Shown: piece after piece, positions 10,090-19,423 of the stretch
Layout of the letters: every line of letters begins with the position of its first letter
How positions within the stretch are numbered: position 1 is the stretch's first letter
Assembly: GCA_012727485.1 (NCBI GenBank)
Contig: JAAYHF010000045.1
Coordinates: 1-35,737, forward strand
From: Eubacteriaceae bacterium
GTDB lineage: Bacteria > Bacillota > Clostridia > Eubacteriales > Anaerofustaceae
Length of the DNA: 35,737 nt
Reading direction: 5' to 3'
Notes under the pieces: model-generated
Seen by the model: only the letters and a program-made list of their open reading frames with translations
Database searches by the model: none
Told to the model about the DNA's origin: nothing
Program-made: the position numbers and the translations under genes

Positions 10090-10454
10090 GTTAAGGCAAT
10101 GCCGAAAGAAAAGCCCGTAATTAAAATAAGTAACCGACACATCGGCATAAACGAAGAAAAACGCAAGCGCAAAAGCAGACTCCCTTTACGCATGCGATTT
10201 TCGCATTTTGCGAGTATCTGTTACTTGCCCCAAAAGTCCCTCTACCTCGAAAATACCCACGATTAAAACCCCATTTCTTAACTGCTTTTGTGCGGGGAAG
10301 TTTGCCGAAAATGTTTTTTAGCGGCCAAATAGGTGAAAAAGGCGGGCGGTGGGTTTTCCGGCATCTTCGGGGCGGTAAGGAAAGGCGCTTCTTAATATGG
10401 TGAAGCTGTCTTGATATAAAGTAAAAAGACCGTAAAGGCGGTTTTTTATGAAAT

Positions 10455-10496
10455 GACCGGGTCACAAAATGAAGCTTTCTGCATTGTGACCCGGTC
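10455..10496. repeat. Perfect 13-bp hairpin GACCGGGTCACAA / TTGTGACCCGGTC
   Basis: Arms at 10455-10467 and 10484-10496, downstream of the XpaC-like gene. Confidence 0.8.
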
Positions 10497-10541
10497 TGAA
10501 TGTAAAATTAATGATGGCAGATCCTGTGCCGATATTCCGAG

Positions 10542-11222
10542 CTATTCCTCCGAGGTGTCCGCAGTGGGTGAGAAGATCTCCCCGGAAAGCCCGTCCAAAT
10601 CCATCACCGTTTGAAGGGCTGAAATTTCAGCGGATATATCGGCGGCGGTGTCGGTTATGATCTCGTCGTAAAGTTTTTCAAAGGCGGCTTTAATATCCTT
10701 TATAACCTTTTCGATCTCCGTCATGCTTCCCCTTATTTTGGCTGTGCGAAGGGGTTTTTCGATGAGGGTCGTGTAGGTTGTGAGCAGTTTTACCGTGGTG
10801 GGCAGATAATAGGAGGTGAATCGGCTCAGGGAGGCGGCGTTCTCCTTTTCCATTGCCTGAGCGAATATCTCCGAGGTGATTTTTCGGATATAAATAATAT
10901 CCTGCTTCATCTCCCCTTCTTCTGTTTTGCCGATGACCTGCCCGAATAGGCGGTCGTACTTCTTCGCCTGAACAGAAAGGGTCTCCTCGGGGGAGGGGGG
11001 AACTTTATAATTGATCCTTGCGCCCGTTGCCTTGGTTTCCTTATCGGCGGCGGGCTTTTTTGTGATTTGCTTTTTATCCTTTTCGTCTTTTATCGCCAAG
11101 GAAATCAAAAATGAAATAATCATCGCAGCCAATATGCCGCTTTTTCCCAGAAATCCCACGAACACCGCCCAAAATATCAGCGTTCCCCAACCGAAATCAT
11201 CTTTCTTGCTCTTGTTAGCCAT
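10542..11222 (-). CDS. XpaC-like (5-bromo-4-chloroindolyl phosphate hydrolysis) family protein
   Basis: N-terminal TM segments, long helical C-terminus with MTEIEKVIKDIKAAFEKLYDEIITDTAADISAEISALQTVMDLDGL. Confidence 0.65.
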   Translation of the reverse strand: MANKSKKDDFGWGTLIFWAVFVGFLGKSGILAAMIISFLISLAIKDEKDKKQITKKPAADKETKATGARINYKVPPSPEETLSVQAKKYDRLFGQVIGKTEEGEMKQDIIYIRKITSEIFAQAMEKENAASLSRFTSYYLPTTVKLLTTYTTLIEKPLRTAKIRGSMTEIEKVIKDIKAAFEKLYDEIITDTAADISAEISALQTVMDLDGLSGEIFSPTADTSEE

Positions 11223-11786
11223 GTCAGCCTTCCGTTTATGTTGTTTATTATTGAAGCGTATATGCGCCTTTGCGTCAACCGAGATGTTTAGCGTCCGGTA
11301 AAAAGTCGCAAAAATTGCCGCCCGCCCCGTCGGTCATCGTTCTTTCTATTATATATGGAAAGGTTTTTACTCCTTCTCTGCTCTCCCGAAGGTCATCTGG
11401 CGCATCGCCTGCCCGTTGACTTTTCGGGGCAAGCCGAAACCTTCGCCTTTGTGACCGTTGCCGCCCTGCTTAGTCTTGCTTTTCCAAAGTGCCGCCATCG
11501 GTGCGGTGAAAGCCGTATTTAGCCGATTTTGCCGCATACTGCGCCGTTTTTACGTATATAAGAAGGGCGCTTAAGCATCTTTTACCGCCATGCTTCAGCC
11601 CTATCGAAGCGTTCACCGAGGGGAACAATCTGCGCTCATTTTCTCCGCAAAAGAATTATATCATAAAAGCGGCTCTTACCAATTCCGACAGACTTTCCCC
11701 AATGATTAAAAAGGGCGTTTTTATATGGAAAACCCTTTCTTATTGAGTTATAATAAGGAAAACAAATAAATACGGAGGCGCAGGAA

Positions 11787-12539
11787 ATGTATAAATTATG
11801 GGACGAACTGAAAAGAATAAAGAAACTTCGTTGGATAGATCTCACCCACAGGCTGGATAACGACAGCCCCTTCTGGAGCGGCATACCCGAGGGGAGCGTG
11901 GAGCTTGCCAAAACGGTTTACGATTGGGGAGAGCCGATGCTCGAATGCCACATTCAAACATTTAAATTCCCCGGTCAATTCGGCACCCATATCGACTTCC
12001 CCGGGCATTTCATCAAGGGCGGACAGCTTTCCGAAAAATACGGCATAACCGACACCGTCTATCCCCTTTGCGTGGTGGATATAAGCGAGAAAGCAAAACA
12101 AAACCCCCGCTATACCGTGAGTGCAAAGGACATAATGGAATATGAGGAAAAATACGGGCAGATACCCGAGGGAGCTTTCGTGGCGCTAAGAAGCGATTGG
12201 GGCAAAAAGTGGCCCGATATGAACGCCATTTCGGGCTTGGCCGAGGACGGCAGCGAGAACTTCCCCGGTTGGTCGCTGGAAGCCCTGAAATACATATATG
12301 AAGTCCGCAATGCGGCCGCAAACGGTCACGAAACTCTGGACACCGATTCTTCCGCCGCCGCCGAGGAGGCGGGGGATCTGGCCTGCGAACGCTATGTGCT
12401 TGAAATAGGCAAGCTTCAGGTGGAAATGCTCTGCAATTTGGATCAGCTTCCCCCGGCGGGGGCAATTATAGTGGTGGCCTTCCTTAATATAAAGGGCGCC
12501 ACCGGCCTTCCCGTGAGGGCATGGGCAATAGCCGAGTAG
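11787..12539 (+). CDS. Cyclase family protein (kynurenine formamidase-like)
   Basis: IDLTHRLDNDSPFWSG, FGTHIDFPGHF metal-binding motif, C-terminal LPPAGAIIVVAFLNIKGATGLPVRAWA; GGAGG RBS. Confidence 0.88.
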   Translation: MYKLWDELKRIKKLRWIDLTHRLDNDSPFWSGIPEGSVELAKTVYDWGEPMLECHIQTFKFPGQFGTHIDFPGHFIKGGQLSEKYGITDTVYPLCVVDISEKAKQNPRYTVSAKDIMEYEEKYGQIPEGAFVALRSDWGKKWPDMNAISGLAEDGSENFPGWSLEALKYIYEVRNAAANGHETLDTDSSAAAEEAGDLACERYVLEIGKLQVEMLCNLDQLPPAGAIIVVAFLNIKGATGLPVRAWAIAE

Positions 12540-12632
12540 GTACAGACCGTCAAAAGCTATTAAGGGCATGGGCTATTGCCGAATAGTGAATCAAGACAAA
12601 AGCCATTGAGGGCATAATAGCTCAAACCAAGG
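12516..12632 (+). repeat. Degenerate ~46-47 bp tandem repeat overlapping the 3' end of the cyclase CDS
   Basis: AGGGCATGGGCAATAGCCGAGTAG at 12516, AGGGCATGGGCTATTGCCGAATAG at 12563, AGGGCATAATAG at 12609. Confidence 0.75.
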
Positions 12633-12674
12633 AAAAAGCCTTTTAGAAGCATTTTAAGGAAAGGAAAGGTTTAT

Positions 12675-13205
12675 ATGAAGGATAAATACGATTTTTTAAA
12701 GTTCGCTCGGGAGAGATATTCCCTGAGGGCCTTTTCGGAAAAGAAGGTGGAAGCGGCGGATTTGGAAGCCGTTCTCGAGGCGGGAAGGCTCGCCCCCACC
12801 GCCCATAACGACCAGCCCCAGCGCATACTCGTTATACAAAGCGAGGAGAATCTGGCGAAGCTGAAAAAATGCACCATGAGCCATTACAACGCCCCGGCGG
12901 CCCTGCTCGTCTGCGCCGATAAAACCGCCTGCTGGAAGCGCGCCTACGACGGAAAGCTCAGCGCCGACATAGACGCCTCCATCGTCGCCACCCAAATGAT
13001 GCTTCAAGCCCAAAGTCTGGGGCTGGGTACCACCTGGGTGATGCACTTCGACCCGGTTGCCATGAGGGAGGAATTTGCCGTCCCCGATAATTACGAAATG
13101 ACTGCCCTGCTCGTCCTCGGCTACCCCGCCGAAGGCGCTCAACCCTCTGCCCGCCACACCGAGCGCAAACCCTTGGGGGAGACGGTTTTTTACGATGAGT
13201 TTTAA
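12675..13205 (+). CDS. Nitroreductase family protein
   Basis: ARERYSLRAFSEKKVEAADLEAVLEAGRLAPTAHNDQPQRILVI is a typical FMN-dependent nitroreductase N-terminus; GGAAAGG RBS. Confidence 0.9.
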   Translation: MKDKYDFLKFARERYSLRAFSEKKVEAADLEAVLEAGRLAPTAHNDQPQRILVIQSEENLAKLKKCTMSHYNAPAALLVCADKTACWKRAYDGKLSADIDASIVATQMMLQAQSLGLGTTWVMHFDPVAMREEFAVPDNYEMTALLVLGYPAEGAQPSARHTERKPLGETVFYDEF

Positions 13206-13252
13206 GCTTAAAAATAGTGTATTCACGGCGATTTATTAAACGAAAAAATTAT

Positions 13253-13288
13253 CAAAGAGAAGGAAATTATCTCCTTCTCTTTGCTTTT
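13253..13288. terminator. Terminator between convergent genes
   Basis: Inverted repeat CAAAGAGAAGGA / TCCTTCTCTTTG with a short loop followed by CTTTT. Confidence 0.75.
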
Positions 13289-13372
13289 AGACTTTGTATT
13301 GATATATGGTCTGTTTTTTATGAGCTCGTTATTAAAGTGTCAGCCGTCGGTTTGATTTCATAAGCCCCGAAG

Positions 13373-16162
13373 CTAAAAATTAAATTCGCTTTCCCAATCG
13401 AATTGCCCCGCGTCCTCGGTGTTTTGCGGCCAATGGGCGCACCATTCGGGAACGGAGGGATTTTTGACCCTGTCCAAACTCGGGGTGTAGGGCTTGATGT
13501 CCAAAACGGGGGTGGCGTTGAAGGCATCTATATAGTCAATTCCCACAAGGGCGTTTTTCTTATCGAGCCATATCAGCCCGCAGGTACTCACCGCAATGGG
13601 GTTGGGGCGCTGGGGGGAACGGGTGGCGAAGATGCCCAGCTTATCCGGGCCCTTTGTGTAGGGCTTTTCCGTGGCAAGCACGCCTCTGTCCTCGGCGGTG
13701 TCCGCCCCATCGAACCACCAATAAACCTGAATATGGGAAAATCCCTCCAAGCCCTCCAAGGCGGGGGCGTATTTCGTATCCAAAGCGATGTAATAACCGT
13801 CTTCTTTGCTGACTATCCTGCCTATGGGGTTAATTTTTATCTGCATTTCCTTTTCGGTGTTCTCCTTGTAATCGTAATAATTTGCGGCAAGCTCCCTGCG
13901 CTGTTCTTCCGTTAAGGTCTTGCCCGAAAGGGACATTCTAAGGCATTTGGCGGTGTTGGTTTGGGAATTTTCCGCCATTTCCGACGGTTTACCGCAGAAA
14001 ACCACCTCGCCGCCGCCGCTTCCCCCGTCCGGGCCGATGTCGATGATATAATCGGCTCTTTTTATCACGTCCAAATTATGCTCTATGATAATAACCGTGT
14101 TGCCCTTATCCGCAAAACCCTCGAAAAGCTCCATGAGTTTTTCGCAGTCGGAGGGGTGAAGTCCTGTGGTGGGCTCGTCCAAAATATATATGCTCCCCTT
14201 TTTCCTTAAATATTTCGCCAATTTCAACCTTTGACGCTCCCCGCCGGAGAGGGTGGAGAGGGGCTGACCCAACCTCATATAGGATAGACCCACCTCGCAA
14301 AGGGAAGAAATACCCTTTGCGATCTTTTTATCATCGAAAAACTCCGCCGCTTCCCCGGCGGTCATGGAAAGCACCTCCAAAATGTTCTTGCCCTTGTATT
14401 TGTAGCTTAATGCCTCATCGCTGAAACGACTGCCTAAGCAGGCCTCGCAGGTGGTGACTATCGGATCCATGAAAACAAGCTCGGTGACGATCACCCCCTT
14501 GCCGTGGCATACGGGGCAGGCCCCCTCGGAATTGAAGCTGAAAAGTCCGGGGGAAACATTGTTTTGCGAGGCGAAAAGATTTCTTATGGCGTCCAAGAAA
14601 CCCAAGAAGGAAGCGGGGGTGGAGCGATTGTTGGCGGTGATGGGGGATTGATCCACCTTTATCACCCTGTCCTCATATTGATTGGCAAAGACCTTGCTTA
14701 TCAGCGTGCTTTTTCCGCTTCCCGCCACCCCCGTAACTGCGCATATCACCCCGAGGGGTATATCCACATCGACATTTTTAAGGTTGTTCAGATTCGCCCC
14801 CCTTACGGGCAAAAATCCCTTCGGAGTGCGGGGGGAGGTTTTAAGCAAAACATTGCGGCTCAGGGCTTGCCCCGTCAGAGTGCCGCTTTCGAGCAGTTTT
14901 TCATATTCGCCCTGAAAAACCACCTCTCCGCCGAGCCTTCCCGCCAGGGGGCCCATATCTATCACCTCGTCGGATATGGATATGACGTCCTTATCATGTT
15001 CCACCACAAGCACGCTGTTGCCCCGCTCCTTCAGATCCTTGAGCAGATTGTTCATTCTGTGGACATCTCTCGGGTGCATACCCGTGGAGGGTTCGTCGAA
15101 TATATACATCATATCAGTAAGGCTTGAGCCCAAAAATCTCACCAATTTTAGCCGCTGGGCTTCCCCTCCGGAAAGGGAGGAGGTATCTCTGTTCAAATTC
15201 AGATAACCCAAACCTATGTCTATCATTCTCGTCAACCCCTCCCTTATGCGCTCAACCACTGCGGCCACCCTTTTGTCCTCGAGCCTTCCCAATAAATCCC
15301 TCAGCACGGGCAGTTCCATTTCGCACATATCGGAAATATTGTAACCCATTATCCAGCAGGCAAGGGATTCCCTGTTCAGCCGCTGTCCGTGGCATACGGG
15401 GCAGACCCGCCGGGAGATGAGCCGGGCGGATTTGTCTTTTTGATATTCCCCGAGTTGGGATAAATCCCTTGTGAGATAGCGCTTTTTATATGAATTGTAT
15501 ATTCCCTCCACCCTCTCGGAAACCCTTTCGCCTTCGGGAGTGGGGCTTGCGTAGAGCAGAAGATTCATTTCCCTTTCGCTGTAATCCTTGAGGGGTTTAT
15601 CCATATCAAAGAGCTTCGAAGCGCCGTATTGCCTTAAATACCAACCCCCCACCCGAAAGGTGCTGTCCGTTATCGCCCCTTCGGAAAGGGATTTTTCCAT
15701 ATCCAAAATGGCGTAAATATTTATATCCGTGACATTTCCGAGCCCGGAACACTCCGGACACATTCCCGCGGGGTCGTTGAAGGAAAACATCGAAGCGCCC
15801 CCCACATAGGGCTGACCGATGCGGGAGAAAAGCAGGCGAAGGGCGGTGTAAAGCTCGGAGGCGGTTCCCACTGTGGAGCGCATATTCGTCCCGAGGGAGC
15901 TTTGATCCACCACCACCGCCGGGGAAAGGTTTTCCAGCAGCTCCACCGAGGGTTTTTCGTATTTGGGCATACGGTTTCGCACGAAGGCGGGGTAGGTATC
16001 GTTCATTTGTCGGGAAGCCTCCGAAGCTATCGTATCGAATACGACGCTGGATTTTCCCGAGCCTGAAACCCCGGTGAATACCACGATCTTGTTTTTGGGA
16101 ATGTTCAGGGAAACATTCTTCAGGTTGTTCTGGGTCAGACCCTTAATGATGATATTTTTCAT
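13373..16162 (-). CDS. UvrA-like (class II/UvrA2-type) ABC ATPase fused to C-terminal TrmO/TsaA (UPF0066)-like domain
   Basis: Two Walker A motifs (TGVSGSGKSS, TGVAGSGKST), SGGEAQRLKL and SGGERQRLKL signatures, Zn-type CPVC/CEAC motifs, then IGRIVSKEDG...GIFATRSPQRPNPIAVS...VLDIKPYTPSLD. Confidence 0.9.
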   Translation of the reverse strand: MKNIIIKGLTQNNLKNVSLNIPKNKIVVFTGVSGSGKSSVVFDTIASEASRQMNDTYPAFVRNRMPKYEKPSVELLENLSPAVVVDQSSLGTNMRSTVGTASELYTALRLLFSRIGQPYVGGASMFSFNDPAGMCPECSGLGNVTDINIYAILDMEKSLSEGAITDSTFRVGGWYLRQYGASKLFDMDKPLKDYSEREMNLLLYASPTPEGERVSERVEGIYNSYKKRYLTRDLSQLGEYQKDKSARLISRRVCPVCHGQRLNRESLACWIMGYNISDMCEMELPVLRDLLGRLEDKRVAAVVERIREGLTRMIDIGLGYLNLNRDTSSLSGGEAQRLKLVRFLGSSLTDMMYIFDEPSTGMHPRDVHRMNNLLKDLKERGNSVLVVEHDKDVISISDEVIDMGPLAGRLGGEVVFQGEYEKLLESGTLTGQALSRNVLLKTSPRTPKGFLPVRGANLNNLKNVDVDIPLGVICAVTGVAGSGKSTLISKVFANQYEDRVIKVDQSPITANNRSTPASFLGFLDAIRNLFASQNNVSPGLFSFNSEGACPVCHGKGVIVTELVFMDPIVTTCEACLGSRFSDEALSYKYKGKNILEVLSMTAGEAAEFFDDKKIAKGISSLCEVGLSYMRLGQPLSTLSGGERQRLKLAKYLRKKGSIYILDEPTTGLHPSDCEKLMELFEGFADKGNTVIIIEHNLDVIKRADYIIDIGPDGGSGGGEVVFCGKPSEMAENSQTNTAKCLRMSLSGKTLTEEQRRELAANYYDYKENTEKEMQIKINPIGRIVSKEDGYYIALDTKYAPALEGLEGFSHIQVYWWFDGADTAEDRGVLATEKPYTKGPDKLGIFATRSPQRPNPIAVSTCGLIWLDKKNALVGIDYIDAFNATPVLDIKPYTPSLDRVKNPSVPEWCAHWPQNTEDAGQFDWESEFNF

Positions 16163-16598
16163 AAATCCTCTTTTCTTCTTTGACCGTAATCAAGCGTAGC
16201 ATGATTAAAAATATACTTCAAGGGGTATTTAAGGGCTTTTTTACCGAATTTTTTAAGTGTTGGCAAAAAAGGGCTTGATTTAAAATGTCTTTTTTTTGTA
16301 AGGGAATTTTGGGGAGGGGTTGTTGAGTTTTGTTGAGTTTGTGTGAAATCATTTGCGAATGGGGCTTTATAAAAAGAACAGGTCACAATCAAGGCTTCCC
16401 GTTGCGGCCTGTCAGCCCTTAGTCCTGCGGTCGGGGCGAAATGTTTGGGCTTAAGCCCGTAAGGGTAAATCGCTGTAAATAATCTCCCGATAAACAATAA
16501 AGGGAAACTCTCTTTCGATCTTCGCTTAGTTTTGAAAGGGATTGTTTTCGCAATGGCAATCGAATCATTCCTTGCTTCGCCGCCACTGCGAACGGTGC

Positions 16599-16780
16599 CT
16601 TAAGGCAAAAGCGCACAGTGGGAAGGTCGATAGACGGCATAATTAAACCAAAAGGCAAAGGTGTTTGCCGCATGAAATAACCCTATTTCAAAGGCGAGAT
16701 TTGTATTCATGAAACATTGCCCTTTATATCTTAAGAATAAGGTTGAGATTTCTTTTTCATGGATTGCTTTTGTGAGTTAA
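16599..16780. repeat. Dispersed intergenic repeat, copy A
   Basis: Shares GGTCGATAGAC(G/A)GCATAATT, CCAAAAGGCAAA, GCATGAAA, TATATCTTAAG and TTTCTTTTT.ATGG.TTGCTTTT with 25186-25368 in the same order. Confidence 0.8.
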
Positions 16781-17184
16781 AGCCTTATGAAGAAACTCCA
16801 TATTCATAAAGCGGAAACAAGCCGAATAACGGTAAAGTACTCGGAATGGGGTGAGGCTCAATCTATGAAAACCACGAAACTCATTTATTTTTATACTTTA
16901 CACCCCGTCCCCCTTCTTCTAATCCTCTCTTAACATTAACATTGCTTAGCCCGATCAATAATCAAACCTTTATGATACCCTCCTTCGAATCGCCCGTTGG
17001 CTGCTTTTCAAAATAAACCCCTTCACCCCTTTTCCCCCGAAAAGAAAGCCGACTTAAACCATAATAACCGATAAAAAAGGCGCGGCATAAAATGCAAGGC
17101 CGACGCCCATTTTTATTTTAATTATTCATTAATCAATTAATTCCCCCCGCCCTGTCATATTTATACAAATTCCTGCATTTTATA

Positions 17185-17213
17185 TTGACTATAAGCTACG
17201 CTTACTGTAATAT
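17185..17213 (+). promoter_or_regulatory. Putative vegetative sigma promoter of peptidase/Opp operon
   Basis: TTGACT (17185-17190), 17-bp spacer, TAATAT (17208-17213). Confidence 0.65.
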
Positions 17214-17246
17214 ATGAAAAATAATCACGCTTTACAGGGGAAATAT

Positions 17247-18491
17247 ATGAACACTTATCAGCAAAGACGCAAGAAATACCAAGATGCCATGAAGGACAAT
17301 TCCATGGCGTTTCTTTACAGCGGAGACGAAGCGGAATCTTCCCACGACGAATGTTTTGCCTTTGAGGTATATCGTAACTTTTATTATCTGACGGGGGTGG
17401 ACACGCCCAAGGCGATCTACCTCGTTTTCAAGGTCGCCGGGGTTGTCAGCGAAACCCTTTTGATGCACACCCCCACCGAGCATGAACAACGCTGGAGCGG
17501 CATCAAATTCGATATTGACGAATTAAAGGAGAAAACGGGCATTTCCGCCATACGCCCCTTGGAGGATTGGGAAGATGTTGTCTCCAGAGGCCTTTTCGGC
17601 AGCGGAGTGAAGGATTGCTATATGGATATGGCAAGGTGGAGAATGAGCTATCCCTATAACGGCGAACAAAAGCTTGCCCACCAACTTCTCAAAGCCTACC
17701 CCTATCTCACCATGCACAATTCCTATGAAACCGTCGCCCAAATGCGCACAGTAAAGACCCCGGAAGAAATAGCCGCCCACCGCAAGGCCTGCCTTATCAC
17801 CGAGCAGGCGGTCAAGAATATGCTGGATAACATCAAGCCGGGAATGATGGAATATGAGGTGGAGGCCTATTACGATTTCGTGCTTAAAAGCAACGAGGTC
17901 ATGACCCCCGCCTTCCCCACCATAGCCGCCGGCGGCATAAACGCCTGCTATATGCATTATATGAGAAATAACAGCCGCCTTGCCGACGGGGATATGATCC
18001 TGTTTGACTTGGGCGCCAGATGGGATTATTACTGCGCCGATGTTTCCCGCACCTATCCGGTGAACGGAAAATTCACCGCAAGGCAAAAGGAGCTTTACAA
18101 TGTGGTTTTGGCGGGTCTTAACGCCGCCTTGGAAGCCACAAAGCCCGGTCAGCCCAAGGACGAGCTTCAAAATATCAGCAAGCAGGTCATGGCGCAGGAA
18201 TTGATGAAGCTGAAAATGATCGAGACCCCCGAGGAAATATCGAAATATTATTTCCATGGGTCGGGACATTTCATCGGCCTTGATACCCATGATGTGGGCG
18301 CAAACGGCATGACGCTCGCCAAGGACATGGTTTTCACCCTCGAACCCGGGCTTTACTTCGACGATGAAAAAATAGGCATACGCATAGAGGACACGATTCT
18401 TATCACCGAGGACGGAAAAGAGGTGCTTTCGGGCGGAATTCCCAAGACTGTGGAAGAAATTGAGGCCTATATGAGCCGTCGGAAGGGGTGA
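17247..18491 (+). CDS. Xaa-Pro aminopeptidase-like M24 metallopeptidase
   Basis: M24 motifs ILFDLGARWDYYCADVSRTYPV, HGSGHFIGLDTHDVG, TLEPGLY, GIRIEDT. ORF track start 17214 overlaps the putative -10 region; ATG 17247 with AGGGG is more likely. Confidence 0.92.
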   Translation: MNTYQQRRKKYQDAMKDNSMAFLYSGDEAESSHDECFAFEVYRNFYYLTGVDTPKAIYLVFKVAGVVSETLLMHTPTEHEQRWSGIKFDIDELKEKTGISAIRPLEDWEDVVSRGLFGSGVKDCYMDMARWRMSYPYNGEQKLAHQLLKAYPYLTMHNSYETVAQMRTVKTPEEIAAHRKACLITEQAVKNMLDNIKPGMMEYEVEAYYDFVLKSNEVMTPAFPTIAAGGINACYMHYMRNNSRLADGDMILFDLGARWDYYCADVSRTYPVNGKFTARQKELYNVVLAGLNAALEATKPGQPKDELQNISKQVMAQELMKLKMIETPEEISKYYFHGSGHFIGLDTHDVGANGMTLAKDMVFTLEPGLYFDDEKIGIRIEDTILITEDGKEVLSGGIPKTVEEIEAYMSRRKG

Positions 18492-18495
18492 GAAT

Positions 18496-19422
18496 GTGTT
18501 CAAATATATAATGCGCAGGCTTTTCATTTCGATAGCCGTCATATTCATCATCGCCACCACCACCTTTTGGATGTGCCGTGCCGTTCCGGGGGGGCCCTTT
18601 GACAGGGAAAAACCCTTAAACCCGACGATAATCGAGAACCTGAACAAGAAATATCATCTCGATAAGCCGGTTTTCGAGCAGTACATAGATTATATGGTCG
18701 ATGTGGCGAAATTCGATTTCGGCCCTTCATACTTCTATAAAAACGAAACCGTGAACGACTATATAGACAGATGCTTCCCCGTTTCCTTTATTTTGGGCAT
18801 CTTTGCGATGATAGTCGCCATTTCGCTGGGAATACCCGCAGGAATCATATCCGCCTTAAAACAGAATAAATGGCAGGATAACATTTTAAAGGTCTTAACG
18901 ACGATTTTGGTTTCCCTGCCGAATTTCGTCATCGCCAGCGGGCTGATGTATTTTTTAGGCTATAAATTAAGAATACTGCCCGTGGCGATGTGGGGTACTC
19001 CCCAGCAGGCGGTCATGCCCGTTTTGGCCTTAGCAGCCTACCCCCTTTCCTATATAACCAAAATGATGAAATCGAGTATGCTCGAGGTTTTGAATAACGA
19101 TTATATCCGCACAGCCCGTTCCAAGGGAGTGCCCCGGGGCAAGCTCATTTACAAACACGCCCTGAAAAACGCCATTCTCCCGGTTATCACCGTTCTCGGC
19201 CCGATGTTTGCGGGAATAATTACGGGAAGTTTGGTGGTGGAAAAGATATTTACCATTCCAGGGTTGGGTCAGCAATTCACCGCCGCCATAACCAATCGGG
19301 ATTACACGATGATAATGGGCCTTACGATCTTCTATTCCTCGCTTTTGATAGTGTCCATACTCATTGTTGACATTCTTTATGCCGTGATAGATCCCCGCAT
19401 AAAGCTTTCGGAGGGAGCCTGA
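18496..19422 (+). CDS. Oligopeptide/dipeptide ABC transporter permease (OppB/DppB-like)
   Basis: FKYIMRRLFISIAVIF..., RTARSKGVPRGKLIYKHALKNAILPVIT EAA motif. Confidence 0.93.
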   Translation: MFKYIMRRLFISIAVIFIIATTTFWMCRAVPGGPFDREKPLNPTIIENLNKKYHLDKPVFEQYIDYMVDVAKFDFGPSYFYKNETVNDYIDRCFPVSFILGIFAMIVAISLGIPAGIISALKQNKWQDNILKVLTTILVSLPNFVIASGLMYFLGYKLRILPVAMWGTPQQAVMPVLALAAYPLSYITKMMKSSMLEVLNNDYIRTARSKGVPRGKLIYKHALKNAILPVITVLGPMFAGIITGSLVVEKIFTIPGLGQQFTAAITNRDYTMIMGLTIFYSSLLIVSILIVDILYAVIDPRIKLSEGA

Positions 19423-19423
19423 T

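Noticed and set aside
12696-13226. 176-aa minus-strand ORF
   Set aside because: Antisense to the nitroreductase gene.
14504-15127. 207-aa plus-strand ORF
   Set aside because: Antisense shadow of the UvrA-TrmO-like gene, low-complexity translation.
17523-18647. 374-aa minus-strand ORF
   Set aside because: Antisense to the clearly conserved M24 peptidase gene; its translation shows no recognisable family.
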